From Staphylococcus capitis subsp. capitis (lineage in GTDB: Bacteria; Bacillota; Bacilli; Staphylococcales; Staphylococcaceae), in contig NZ_CP145263.1 of assembly GCF_040739495.1 (NCBI RefSeq), positions 1,612,001 through 1,676,000 of the forward strand: DNA of 64,000 nt, written 5' to 3'. The position numbers and the translations under genes were made by a program. The notes beneath the pieces are model-generated. The model was not told the DNA's origin. It saw nothing but the letters and a program-made list of their open reading frames with translations, and ran no database searches. Shown here piece after piece: positions 30,965 through 40,196 of this stretch (positions within the stretch are counted from its first letter, which is position 1; each line of letters starts with the position of its first letter).

Positions 30965-31200
30965 AAAAAAAGCTTTCACCCCATATCGAACTGGGACGAA
31001 AGCTTTCCGTGGTACCACCCAAATTTATGCCTAAGCATACACTTGTATATCTATTGATAACGGAATGACAATTCCGACTTAAATTTCTTTAAGTAACCAA
31101 AAAGATGAACAAAACTATTTCAAGTTGGAATAACTTTCAGTCACGGTTATTCTCCCTTTTCAACTTTCTAAATAATTTACGTCTTTTTATAGGCTAATCA
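30965..31200 (-). promoter_or_regulatory. T-box leader of pheST
   Basis: On the minus strand the antiterminator T-box GGGTGGTACCACGG (31007-31020) is directly followed by a terminator hairpin. Its outer arms are aaagctttc / gaaagctttt, and a run of seven T follows (30965-31006). The preceding 180 bases contain stem-forming sequences as in stem I. Uncharged tRNA-Phe would favour read-through. The specifier codon and the exact 5' end were not fixed by eye. This explains most of the 392-base gap. Confidence 0.88.
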
Positions 31201-31289
31201 TTTAATTGTATTAGTGATGTCTAAATGATAATGAATACTTCATTTTTAATAAATTCATTAATTATTATAGCCGAAATTTCAACAAAGGG

Positions 31290-32030
31290 TCAACCTTTCA
31301 ACTGGTAGAGTAATATACTACCTGCAATGGCAACATTTAAACTCTCAGCTTTACCATAAATTGGTATAATCAGATTTTTAGTAGTTCGTTGTAACAAATC
31401 TTTGTTAACACCTTCACCTTCGTTGCCTAATAATAAAGCGAATTGTGATTGTGATTCTATTTCTTTAAAACTTACTGCATTTTCAAGTGCTGTTCCATAC
31501 ACCGGCCCCTCAAATTCAGTGATATAGGTAGCTAAGTCTTTAATAACAACAGGAATATGGAATATACTACCTTGACTCGCTCTCATTACCTTATCTTGAT
31601 ATGGGTCTGCAGTCCCCTTTTCCATTACAATTAAATCTATACCAGCAGCATCTGCAGTACGAATTAATGTACCTAAGTTCCCTGGATCTTGAATACGATC
31701 AATTAATAATACTTGCAGCGCTTCTATTTCATTATATTGTGGCTTTTCAATCACTGCAAAGAAACCTTGAGGTGTCACCGTACCAGAAAGCGCTTCAGCC
31801 ACTTTCATATTAATTTCGTACGCTTCATTCGCGTAATCCAGTAGTGCTTCATCTGTTCTGTCAGGTTCTATCACAAATAATTGCGTTATCTCAATACCAC
31901 TTTGATATGCTTCTTCAATAAGATGTATTCCTTCTATTAACGCTAGGCCTGTCTTATCACGATCACGTTTCTTTTTTAACTTGTTTGCATTTTTTATTTT
32001 ATTATTTTGAGCAGACGTAATTTGTTCCAT
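31290..32030 (-). CDS. SpoU-family (TrmH-type) RNA methyltransferase
   Basis: SPOUT-class methyltransferase of 246 residues. It has an N-terminal substrate-binding domain (KIKNANKLKKKRDRDKTGLA), then the knotted SAM-binding motifs IQDPGNLGTLIRTADAAG, LLGNEGEGVN and IPIYGKAESLNVAIAGSILLYQ. The pattern suits 23S rRNA 2'-O-ribose methylases; the exact nucleotide is unknown. Start ATG 32030 has TTGGAG 9 bases upstream, preferred over a longer reading from 32093. Confidence 0.88.
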   Translation of the reverse strand: MEQITSAQNNKIKNANKLKKKRDRDKTGLALIEGIHLIEEAYQSGIEITQLFVIEPDRTDEALLDYANEAYEINMKVAEALSGTVTPQGFFAVIEKPQYNEIEALQVLLIDRIQDPGNLGTLIRTADAAGIDLIVMEKGTADPYQDKVMRASQGSIFHIPVVIKDLATYITEFEGPVYGTALENAVSFKEIESQSQFALLLGNEGEGVNKDLLQRTTKNLIIPIYGKAESLNVAIAGSILLYQLKG

Positions 32031-32116
32031 GATCAATTCTCCAACTCTTAAGTTAATGTATTCATATTGTAATCTACTTTTTATTGATTTCAAAGTCTAC
32101 TATAATTTCTTCCATT

Positions 32117-32195
32117 AAAAAGAAGCAAGCGAAAGTTCCACATGAATATAATATGTTTCAATTATATATAGCCTGTAAACTCTCGACTTGCTTTA
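32117..32195 (-). terminator. Terminator of the isd operon, after isdG
   Basis: A long imperfect hairpin with outer arms aagcaag / cttgctt and inner paired segments around agttt / aactt, followed on the minus strand by CTTTTT. Confidence 0.65.
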
Positions 32196-32264
32196 GTTTG
32201 ATAGAAATCAAGTAATCATAATTTTAATATTAGTACTTTAACTTCATTTAAATAACAGTTCTTA

Positions 32265-33328
<1,064 letters not shown>

Positions 33329-33336
<8 letters not shown>

Positions 33337-34114
33337 TTGAAGTCATCACCCTTTTTCTACAAACAATCATGCCACATTCTCTATCTTTAATAATTTTAGT
33401 ATCAATTTGATACATTTCTTTTAAAATGATTTCATTAATAACTTCATGAGGAGCACCCTGCGCAATAATTCCTTTGTCACTTAAGCATATTACTTCATCA
33501 CTATATTCTATTGCTTGATTGATGTCATGAAGTACCATTATAAAAGTGATTTGGTAATAATTTTTTAAGTTGCGAATAGTATCTAAAACTTGATACTGAT
33601 AATGAATATCTAAATATGTTGTTGGTTCATCCAATAAGATGTAACGTGGTTCTTGCACGAGTGCAGTTGCTAAAAATACTCTTTGCGCTTCACCTCCAGA
33701 TAAAGACGCCAACTTTTTATTTTGAAGAGGTACTAAATTTAATTGTTGTAGAATGTGTTGAACAATTGTTTCTTTTTTAACATCCTTCTTCAACAAACTT
33801 TCATGACTATATCGTCCAAGTTCTATGTATTGTCTTACAGTGAATTCTTCAGGTATATTCATCTTTTGAGGTACTGTAGCAAGCATACGCGCAAATGCTT
33901 TCTTACTAAATGTCTTCAAATCTAACTCATCTAAATATATGACACCTTCTGAAGGCTTCAAATTACGAGAAAGTAACTTTAATAAAGTGGATTTACCGCA
34001 TCCATTCGGTCCAATTATAGAAGTGATTGCATTAGAGCTAAATGTTAATGACAAATCTTTTATAATTTCAGATCCATTTTTATATTGAAAATGAAGCCCC
34101 TTAATTCGCATCAT
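33329..34114 (-). CDS. isdL: Haem/iron ABC transporter ATPase (IsdL-like)
   Basis: FhuC/FecE-type ATPase of 261 residues. Walker A is GPNGCGKST, the signature is LSGGEAQRV and Walker B is YILLDEPTT. It overlaps isdF by 14 bases and srtB by 8, so it is part of the isd operon. S. aureus isd has no ATPase gene of its own and borrows FhuC; S. lugdunensis isd includes one called IsdL. The symbol follows that precedent and is tentative, but the role as IsdF partner is a strong inference. Confidence 0.82.
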
Positions 34115-35069
34115 TAATCGCTCCCTTACAGATAAGATAAATTAAGACTGGCCCACCTATAAGCATCATAATGACATTCGCTGGTATTTCGAGTGGTGGA
34201 TGTAACGTTCTACCTAATAAATCAGTAGCAACAACAAACCACCCACCTAAAATCATTGATAGTGGTATCACTTTTTTATAATTACTTCCGATTAACTTAC
34301 GCACAATATGTGGAATAATTAAACCTACAAAAGTTAACGGTCCTACAATTGCAGAAGAAGCACTCGCTAGAAATACAGCAACGCCCCCAATGATTAATCT
34401 ATATTTAGTAATGTGAAAACCTAAATTGTTAGCTTGCTTGTCCTCTAAAGCTAATAAATTAACTTTAGATATTAATAGCAATGTAATCACTAAGCCTATA
34501 CTCGCTGATATCACAATAATTTTAACGTCGTTCCATGTTTTCATGGTTAAACCTTGAGGAATTTTCAAAAATGGATTCTGCGCAAATAAATCAAGTAATC
34601 CTGTAAGCATCGCATACATCGCTACACCGATTAATATCATACGTGTCGGTTGAAAGTTGAATTTCAAACTTAAGAGAAATAATAATAAAAAAGGTATCAT
34701 TCCCCCTATAAAACTAAGTAAAGGTATTACAAAAAATAAATGGGGTGTCATCAACACTAGAATCATACGCATGACCAGTGCTCCTGATGAAACACCAAGT
34801 AGTTGCGCCTCAGCTAAAGGATTTTGCAAAACTGCTTGCAATAATGCCCCAGACACCGAGAGCATCGCACCGACGCATAAAGCGATTATAATTCTAGGTA
34901 ATCTTAAATCAATAATTGTCTCAACATTAGACACATGACCAGTGGTAAGTTGGTTTAAAATATCTTTAAACGTAATTGGTATCGTGCCAACAATAAATGA
35001 TATATATAATGTTACGCATAGGAGAATAAATGAAATTAAAAAGAGTAATTTAGAATAGTGTTGTAACAT
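34101..35069 (-). CDS. isdF: Haem ABC transporter permease IsdF
   Basis: BtuC/FecCD-type permease of 322 residues with about nine hydrophobic segments. LRLPRIIIALCVGAMLSVSG, QNPLAE and the cytoplasmic coupling region ANNLGF are typical. I chose ATG 35069 because GGGGGAC lies 5 bases upstream and 322 residues fit the S. aureus length; upstream GTG/ATG codons at 35084/35081 would overlap isdE. It takes haem from IsdE. Confidence 0.92.
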   Translation of the reverse strand: MLQHYSKLLFLISFILLCVTLYISFIVGTIPITFKDILNQLTTGHVSNVETIIDLRLPRIIIALCVGAMLSVSGALLQAVLQNPLAEAQLLGVSSGALVMRMILVLMTPHLFFVIPLLSFIGGMIPFLLLFLLSLKFNFQPTRMILIGVAMYAMLTGLLDLFAQNPFLKIPQGLTMKTWNDVKIIVISASIGLVITLLLISKVNLLALEDKQANNLGFHITKYRLIIGGVAVFLASASSAIVGPLTFVGLIIPHIVRKLIGSNYKKVIPLSMILGGWFVVATDLLGRTLHPPLEIPANVIMMLIGGPVLIYLICKGAINDAN

Positions 35070-35080
35070 TATGTCCCCCA

Positions 35081-35962
35081 TCACTTTTTATAAAATAAAT
35101 TATATAGCTGTGTCATCGCATCATCAGCGTCTACATTTGCGGTGATACCAAATGGCACTTCCTCTAGATCATAAACTTGATGAGTCTTGACTGCTTTAAA
35201 ATGCTTCCAAATATCATTTTGTTTAAATTCTTTTTGGAACATTTTCTTTACTTCATCTGGCATCCCGTGAGGAAGTCTTAATATAATATCGGGATTCACA
35301 TTGACTAAATGTTCAGTATTAGAAGAAATATACTGTTTAGAATGATCTTGTATCACATTCTCCCCACCAGCGATTTTCACAAGATCACCGATATATGATT
35401 TATCAGTGGCTACTAAATAACTGCCAGGTATACCCGTCAGAATAAGTACTTTAGGGTGTTTCTTTTGTTTAGCAACTTTACTTTCAATATTAGACTTCAC
35501 AGAATTAAGGTGATTATTTAGTTCTTTAGCCTTTTTCTCCCTATTAAACTGTTTACCAAGTTCAGTAATCGATTTTTCCATACCATCTAAACTATCGTAA
35601 TCATAGAAGTAACCTTTCATGTTTAACTGTTTATAAAAGGGCTTCATTTCATCTTTGATTGTAGATACACTTAAAACATGTGTGGGATTAACCTTTTTTA
35701 CTGCCTCAACACTTGGTTCCATAGGTTGTCCGACTTCCGGAACATTTTTATAACGATCTGGTAACTTTTTATAAGAGGTTGGCTTACCTACAATAGGTAA
35801 ATCTAACTTGTCTAATGTCATAGTTAATGCGACGGTAGTAGGTACGATACGAACATCCTTCGATTCAGCTTTATCTTTCTTTTTATTGCTATCATCCGTC
35901 TCGCAACCACTGAGTAAAACGATAAATGTTATGATAGTAATCAATATTCGAGTTATTCTCAT
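35081..35962 (-). CDS. isdE: Haem-binding lipoprotein IsdE
   Basis: Substrate-binding lipoprotein of the haem transporter, 293 residues. Lipobox LLSGC puts the lipidated Cys at 20. Two helical-backbone lobes follow. The axial haem ligands of S. aureus IsdE (Met78, His229) correspond to Met81 in GQPMEPSVE and His232 in LRLPHGMPD, with a constant offset of three. The ATG overlaps the stop of the upstream NEAT gene (ATGA). Confidence 0.94.
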   Translation of the reverse strand: MRITRILITIITFIVLLSGCETDDSNKKKDKAESKDVRIVPTTVALTMTLDKLDLPIVGKPTSYKKLPDRYKNVPEVGQPMEPSVEAVKKVNPTHVLSVSTIKDEMKPFYKQLNMKGYFYDYDSLDGMEKSITELGKQFNREKKAKELNNHLNSVKSNIESKVAKQKKHPKVLILTGIPGSYLVATDKSYIGDLVKIAGGENVIQDHSKQYISSNTEHLVNVNPDIILRLPHGMPDEVKKMFQKEFKQNDIWKHFKAVKTHQVYDLEEVPFGITANVDADDAMTQLYNLFYKK

Positions 35963-37041
35963 TCTTTCGACTCACTCTTTCTTTTAACAAAATATGTTGT
36001 GATTAAAGCTAAAATTGCCAATAAAATAATGGATCCTAGAAGATAATAAGTACTTCTATGATTAGAGGGCATATCTTGATTAATTTCTTTTTTTGCAACT
36101 TTTTTCTTATCAGCATCCCTATTGAAACTTGGATTAGGTTTTTCCTTTTCTTTTTTAAAAGGATTAAGTTGAGGCAATTGGCTATACTTAGAATTAGTAT
36201 TTAAACTAGTTGGTGTATTTGTGATAGTATGATTGGGTGAAACTGCGCTTGGATTTGATAATCGATTGCTATTTGAATTAGAAAAATTATTTTGTTTTTC
36301 TCTATTAATAGTTTGAATTGAAGAAATATCATGTTGAGTTGGCTGTTTTGACTCATTTGGATGATTATTATCATTTTTTATTTCATGAAGTTCATTTTCC
36401 GTTTTAGACGTTTCTTTTTGACACTCTTTATCATTACAATGATTAGAATTTTTACTCTGAGTGGCTTCTTTGTTAATTTTTTCTTCTTTCTTTTCGCTAT
36501 GATTCATAACGATGTAAGTTGTATATATATGATCATAATGTATCGAAGGTATTTTAATATGGATAAGAGATTTTATTTCTTCTTTTGTATTTATTAGTGG
36601 TATTTGAATGGTAACAGTACCTTGTTCCTTATCCTCTTTCGTAATACTAACTTTTAATTCTTTATCTTGTTGATAAAATTTATAACTTTCCCACCATTCT
36701 CTATTTAATAATGTCATTACAAAATAAGTTTGTTTGCCGTCATTAACAATATAACCTGGATGTTTTACATATTCATTCATATGTGAAACATCCTGATTAT
36801 TCTGTTTACGAACGTAAAATTCTATAGCTTGCTTTTTCTTATTTTTGATTTCTTGATGATCACTATAGCGTTTCGCATGCTTTTTATCCTCTTCAAAGCT
36901 TTCTTTTATATAATAATCGGCTGATGATAAATTTTTATCATCAGCCTTTACTTGATATGTATCATTATTTAAAGATAAAGATATTTCTAAAGTAAACGCT
37001 ATAACGAATAATTTCATCATTAAGCGACTACAATATTTCAT
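35959..37041 (-). CDS. Membrane-anchored NEAT-domain protein in the isdD position
   Basis: A 360-residue protein between isdC and isdE. A signal segment (about 1-33) is followed by a NEAT domain (about 71-180) with SHMNEYVKHPG and the haem-ligand motif YDHIYTTY (Tyr169, Tyr173). Then comes a 150-residue polar Asn/Ser/Lys linker with two Cys (202, 207), and one C-terminal membrane helix (about 331-352) with a KRK tail. No LPXTG or NPQTN motif is seen, so it should remain in the membrane. Position and length match S. aureus IsdD, while the clear NEAT domain resembles S. lugdunensis IsdK. Its start overlaps the isdC stop (TAATG). Confidence 0.8.
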   Translation of the reverse strand: MKYCSRLMMKLFVIAFTLEISLSLNNDTYQVKADDKNLSSADYYIKESFEEDKKHAKRYSDHQEIKNKKKQAIEFYVRKQNNQDVSHMNEYVKHPGYIVNDGKQTYFVMTLLNREWWESYKFYQQDKELKVSITKEDKEQGTVTIQIPLINTKEEIKSLIHIKIPSIHYDHIYTTYIVMNHSEKKEEKINKEATQSKNSNHCNDKECQKETSKTENELHEIKNDNNHPNESKQPTQHDISSIQTINREKQNNFSNSNSNRLSNPSAVSPNHTITNTPTSLNTNSKYSQLPQLNPFKKEKEKPNPSFNRDADKKKVAKKEINQDMPSNHRSTYYLLGSIILLAILALITTYFVKRKSESKE

Positions 37042-37649
37042 TATTCATTACCTTTTTTTAATTTGAATGTGAAAACTGAAATTGTAACTAATATAAATAG
37101 AGAAACTATAGGAAGTAAATATGTATATGCTGGTATTCCACCACTAGTTTGAGGATTTTCAACAGTTGATTTATCTTGGACAATATTCGGTGAACCAGTC
37201 GCTCCACCACCATCTTTACCATCAAATTTAAAAGTAATATTGTAATGATGATCATATTTAAATGGTTTACCATTAACTGGCTCATTGATATATACTGCAA
37301 TTGTTCCATTTACTTTACCAGAAGCTTTGTTTACCACAAATTCATATGTTCTCATGTCTTTACTAGCATCTTTGCTAATAATTTTCTCTTTACTACCGTC
37401 AATACTCATTCCAGTTATCCAATGACTATGATTGACTGTAATTTGAAGTACTTTCTTTCCATCTTTTTCAATTAATTTTGCAGGCTTTTCAAAATAGTCA
37501 TTAGCCATTGAAGTATCATTTGTATTGTATTTTAAAACTTCAAAATTAATAGACTTACCTTCGGCTGCGTAACTTACATTAGGTCCCCAATTCACTAAAA
37601 ATATTAATAAAACTAAAATAAAACTTAACGCTTTATAAGTCACTTTCAT
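37041..37649 (-). CDS. isdC: Wall-anchored haem carrier IsdC
   Basis: Central haem relay in the cell wall, 202 residues. Signal peptide to Ala28/29, one NEAT domain (about 33-143) with the ligand motif YDHHYNITF (Tyr132, Tyr136), then a sortase B signal NPQTS (165-169), a hydrophobic stretch and a KLKKGNE tail. It is the first gene of the operon, behind GGAGG and a Fur-box-overlapped promoter. Confidence 0.94.
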   Translation of the reverse strand: MKVTYKALSFILVLLIFLVNWGPNVSYAAEGKSINFEVLKYNTNDTSMANDYFEKPAKLIEKDGKKVLQITVNHSHWITGMSIDGSKEKIISKDASKDMRTYEFVVNKASGKVNGTIAVYINEPVNGKPFKYDHHYNITFKFDGKDGGGATGSPNIVQDKSTVENPQTSGGIPAYTYLLPIVSLFILVTISVFTFKLKKGNE

Positions 37650-37709
37650 TTATACAACCTCCATAAGAGTGAAAAACTTGATAAATAACTCACCCTAATT
37701 CTTGTAAAA

Positions 37710-37739
37710 AGAATAAATGAAAATAGTTATCAATGTCAA
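37710..37739 (-). promoter_or_regulatory. isdC operon promoter with Fur-box-like operator
   Basis: The minus strand reads -35 TTGACA (37734-37739), an 18-base spacer, and -10 TATTCT (37710-37715). The spacer holds TGATAACTATTTTCA (37718-37732), which matches the 7-1-7 Fur core TGATAAT-N-ATTATCA at 13 of 15 positions. Fur bound there would block polymerase. Confidence 0.75.
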
Positions 37740-37801
37740 TATAAAATCGATAATATTTTTAATTAGTTGTTTAAAGTTATAAAAATATTCTAATATATTG
37801 T

Positions 37802-37830
37802 TTGACCATTATCATTGGATAATGTTTTAT
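37802..37830 (+). promoter_or_regulatory. Promoter with Fur-like palindrome for the frameshifted LPXTG gene
   Basis: -35 TTGACC (37802-37807) and -10 TTTTAT (37825-37830) are 17 bases apart. Between them lies the palindrome CATTATC-attg-GATAATG (37807-37824), made of the GATAAT units recognised by Fur. It drives the plus-strand gene at 37899. Confidence 0.6.
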
Positions 37831-37898
37831 TTCACTCTAATTCTATAACTTCTCAAAAGACAACTGAGACAACTACTTATCAAAGGAGAGAATAAGTT

Positions 37899-40023
37899 AT
37901 GAACAAACCTAACAATTTTTTCAAATGGCAAACCCACACAGAAAAATCACTATTCAATTAGAATATTCACGGTTGGTACTGCTTCTATTATCGTAGGTTC
38001 ATTCCTTTTCTTCGGACAAGCACATGCTGAAGAAGGTACAAATGGTAATACTTGGCAAAGAGAAGCCGTAGGTACTGTTGGTCCAACTGGGCAACCTAGT
38101 ACTACTGGTCAAGACCAAAATAACCAAGCTGGTACTCCTGCTGCTACACAAACAGGCCAAGACGGAGCTAGAACAAACGCTGCTGACCAACAAGGTCAAG
38201 GTACTGCAGAAGCTACTGGAACTCAAACTAATCAAGCTGATGCTACACAAACTAATCCTAGCCCAAATACTACTGGTCAAGATAACCAAGCTACTGGAAC
38301 TCCACAAGGCACTCAAGCTGCTGGCACAGAACAAGCTGCGCCAACTACAGCTACTGGAGATGCTCAAGCAAAACCTAACGCTGAAACGGAAGGTCAAAGT
38401 AACGGAGCTACTGTGACTCCTAGCCCTCAAAATGATACAGCTTCCCCAGCAGCTCCAACAAAACCAGAGGCAACTACTGGTCAAGACACTGCACCTAAAC
38501 CAGGTACTACTGAAAATAATGGTACAGGTCAAGATGGTACTGTAGCTGGAACACCTGCTCCATCTCAACCTGAAACACAACCTAATACCGACACTACAGG
38601 TTCAGCTAAGCCAAGTACTGGTACTACTGGTCAAGAGAAACCTAATACAGAAGCTCAAGGAGAACAAACAGGTACTTCAGCAGGTAACGCTCAAAATACT
38701 GCAGGTACCACAGGTGAAACTAAACCTAATCAAGCTACACCTGCTCCTAACAACCAAGACACTCAAACTGGTAATACAGAAAATGGCGCTGATACAACTC
38801 CTCAACCAGGTACTACTGGTCAAGATAATCAAGGTACTCAAACTAAACCTGGCACAACTGAAACAAGTACAGGTCAAAATACAGGAACAACAGGTACACC
38901 AGCTACACCTGAAGCTGGCAATCAAAATGCAGGAACTACTGTGACTCAACCTGCAGATAAAGATAACCAAGCGGGTTCAGGAACTCCTGGTAATGAAAAT
39001 AATAATCAAGCTGGACAAGGTACTACTGGTCAAGACACTGGTACTAAACCTGATACTGATCAACAAGGTCAAGACACACCTCAAACTGGTACTTCTGGAC
39101 AAGGTAATCAGACAGGTGAAAATGGTGCTGGCACTACTGTAACGCCTTCTCCTGATCAGAATGCTGAAGTAAAACCTAATGACAATGGTGTCGCTAAACC
39201 TGATACTGATAATAACGCTGGCGCTACTACACCTGATCAAGGTACTGCACCTAAACCTGGCACAGAACAGAATGCTGGAACAGCTACTCCAGAACAAAAT
39301 AATCAAGCAGGTGCTGGCACTACTAGTACTCCAGCTCCTGAAAATAATAACGGCGCAACAGGTACACCAGAGCAAACTACACCAACGCCAAATGATCAAG
39401 ATAATCAAGGAAAACCAAGTACTCCTGGTACTGATCAACAAGGTCAAGACACACCTCAAACTGGTACTCCTGGTCAAGACAATCAAACAGGTGAAAACGG
39501 TGCTGGTACTACTGTAACGCCTTCTCCTGATCAAAACCAAGCTGGTACTGAGAACCAAACTAAACCTGATACTGATAATAACGCTGGGGCTACTACTCCT
39601 GACCAAGGTGCTGGTAACAAACCTGAAACTGATCAAAAACCTGGAACAGCTACTCCAGAACAAAACAACCAAGCAGGTGCTGGTAATACTGGTGCTACTG
39701 CTCATGAACAAAATGGTCAATTAGGTGCTGGTGTTAAACCTGGTACAGCTAAACCTGATCAAAATACTGAAGTAAAACCTGATGACAACGGTAATGGTAG
39801 TCCAACTGGCGGAGATACTGGTAACAGAACTGGTTCAAACAATGTTAACGAAAAAACTGTTGTTAACGATGAGGTGAAAACTTCAAATGTTTCAAAAGAA
39901 AAATCTGAATTACCAGAAACTGGATTAAGTAATGAATCAGACTACACTACTACTGTTTTCGGCACACTATCTTTAGCTGCGTCATTACTTTTATTAAGAA
40001 GACAAAGAAAAGAATCTAAATAG
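37899..40023 (+). pseudogene. Gln/Thr/Gly/Pro-rich LPETG surface protein, frameshifted in the signal peptide
   Basis: ATG 37899 follows AAAGGAGAG. The reading MNKPNNFFKWQTHTEKSLFN stops after 20 codons. In the +2 frame an open reading runs from about 37903 to the stop at 40023 without interruption. It includes YSIRIFTVGTAS (a YSIRK/GS-type leader), the predicted cleavage QAHA-EE, about 600 residues of low-complexity Q/T/G/N/P/A sequence and the sorting signal LPETG (39910-39924) with RRQRKESK tail. One extra A in the run at 37942-37946 explains the shift: four A would restore one frame. No NEAT domain is seen. Internal repeats occur at 39055-39158 and 39430-39533. It may be a pseudogene, phase-variable, or a sequencing error. 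Confidence 0.8.
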
Positions 40024-40036
40024 TTATTAAATTATA

Positions 40037-40074
40037 GGCGAGTTAATCTTTAAGTAGATTAGCTCGCCTTTTGG
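40037..40074 (+). terminator. Terminator after the LPETG gene
   Basis: Stem aggcgagttaatct / agattagctcgcct with a short loop, then TTTT. Confidence 0.8.
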
Positions 40075-40131
40075 ATGCAAAATATAATAATAAAATTATT
40101 AAAAATCTATCCACTTATTTAAATATTAGTG

Positions 40132-40166
40132 TATAATACCTTTATGTTAATTGATAAATAATATCA
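40132..40166 (+). promoter_or_regulatory. isdA promoter: -10 and Fur-box-like palindrome
   Basis: A TATAAT -10 (40132-40137) is followed by the palindrome TGATAAATAATATCA (40152-40166), 13 of 15 matches to the Fur core. The operator lies downstream of the -10, over the likely transcription start. The same layout recurs at 41942-41976. Confidence 0.7.
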
Positions 40167-40196
40167 ATAAAAAATTACATAGGAGTTGTTAACAAC

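Noticed and set aside
30965-31200. Small protein gene in the pheS leader
   Set aside because: The sequence is accounted for by the T-box motif and its terminator; no ribosome site with an open frame is present.
32117-32195. Possible tRNA-like or riboswitch element after isdG
   Set aside because: The outer arms plus minus-strand T run are explained by a terminator; no cloverleaf or known riboswitch core is seen.
39055-39533. CRISPR-like repeat array
   Set aside because: Repeats are coding, irregular in length and in frame; no unique spacers of constant size and no cas genes nearby.
37999-39720. Long minus-strand open frames rich in Ser/Cys/Thr opposite the LPETG gene
   Set aside because: They are mirror frames of a low-complexity coding repeat; no ribosome site, no known domain, and the plus-strand reading has a full signal and sorting motif.
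37899-40023. NEAT domain in the frameshifted LPETG protein
   Set aside because: No YxxxY motif or NEAT strand pattern occurs in either frame; only stalk-like sequence is present.
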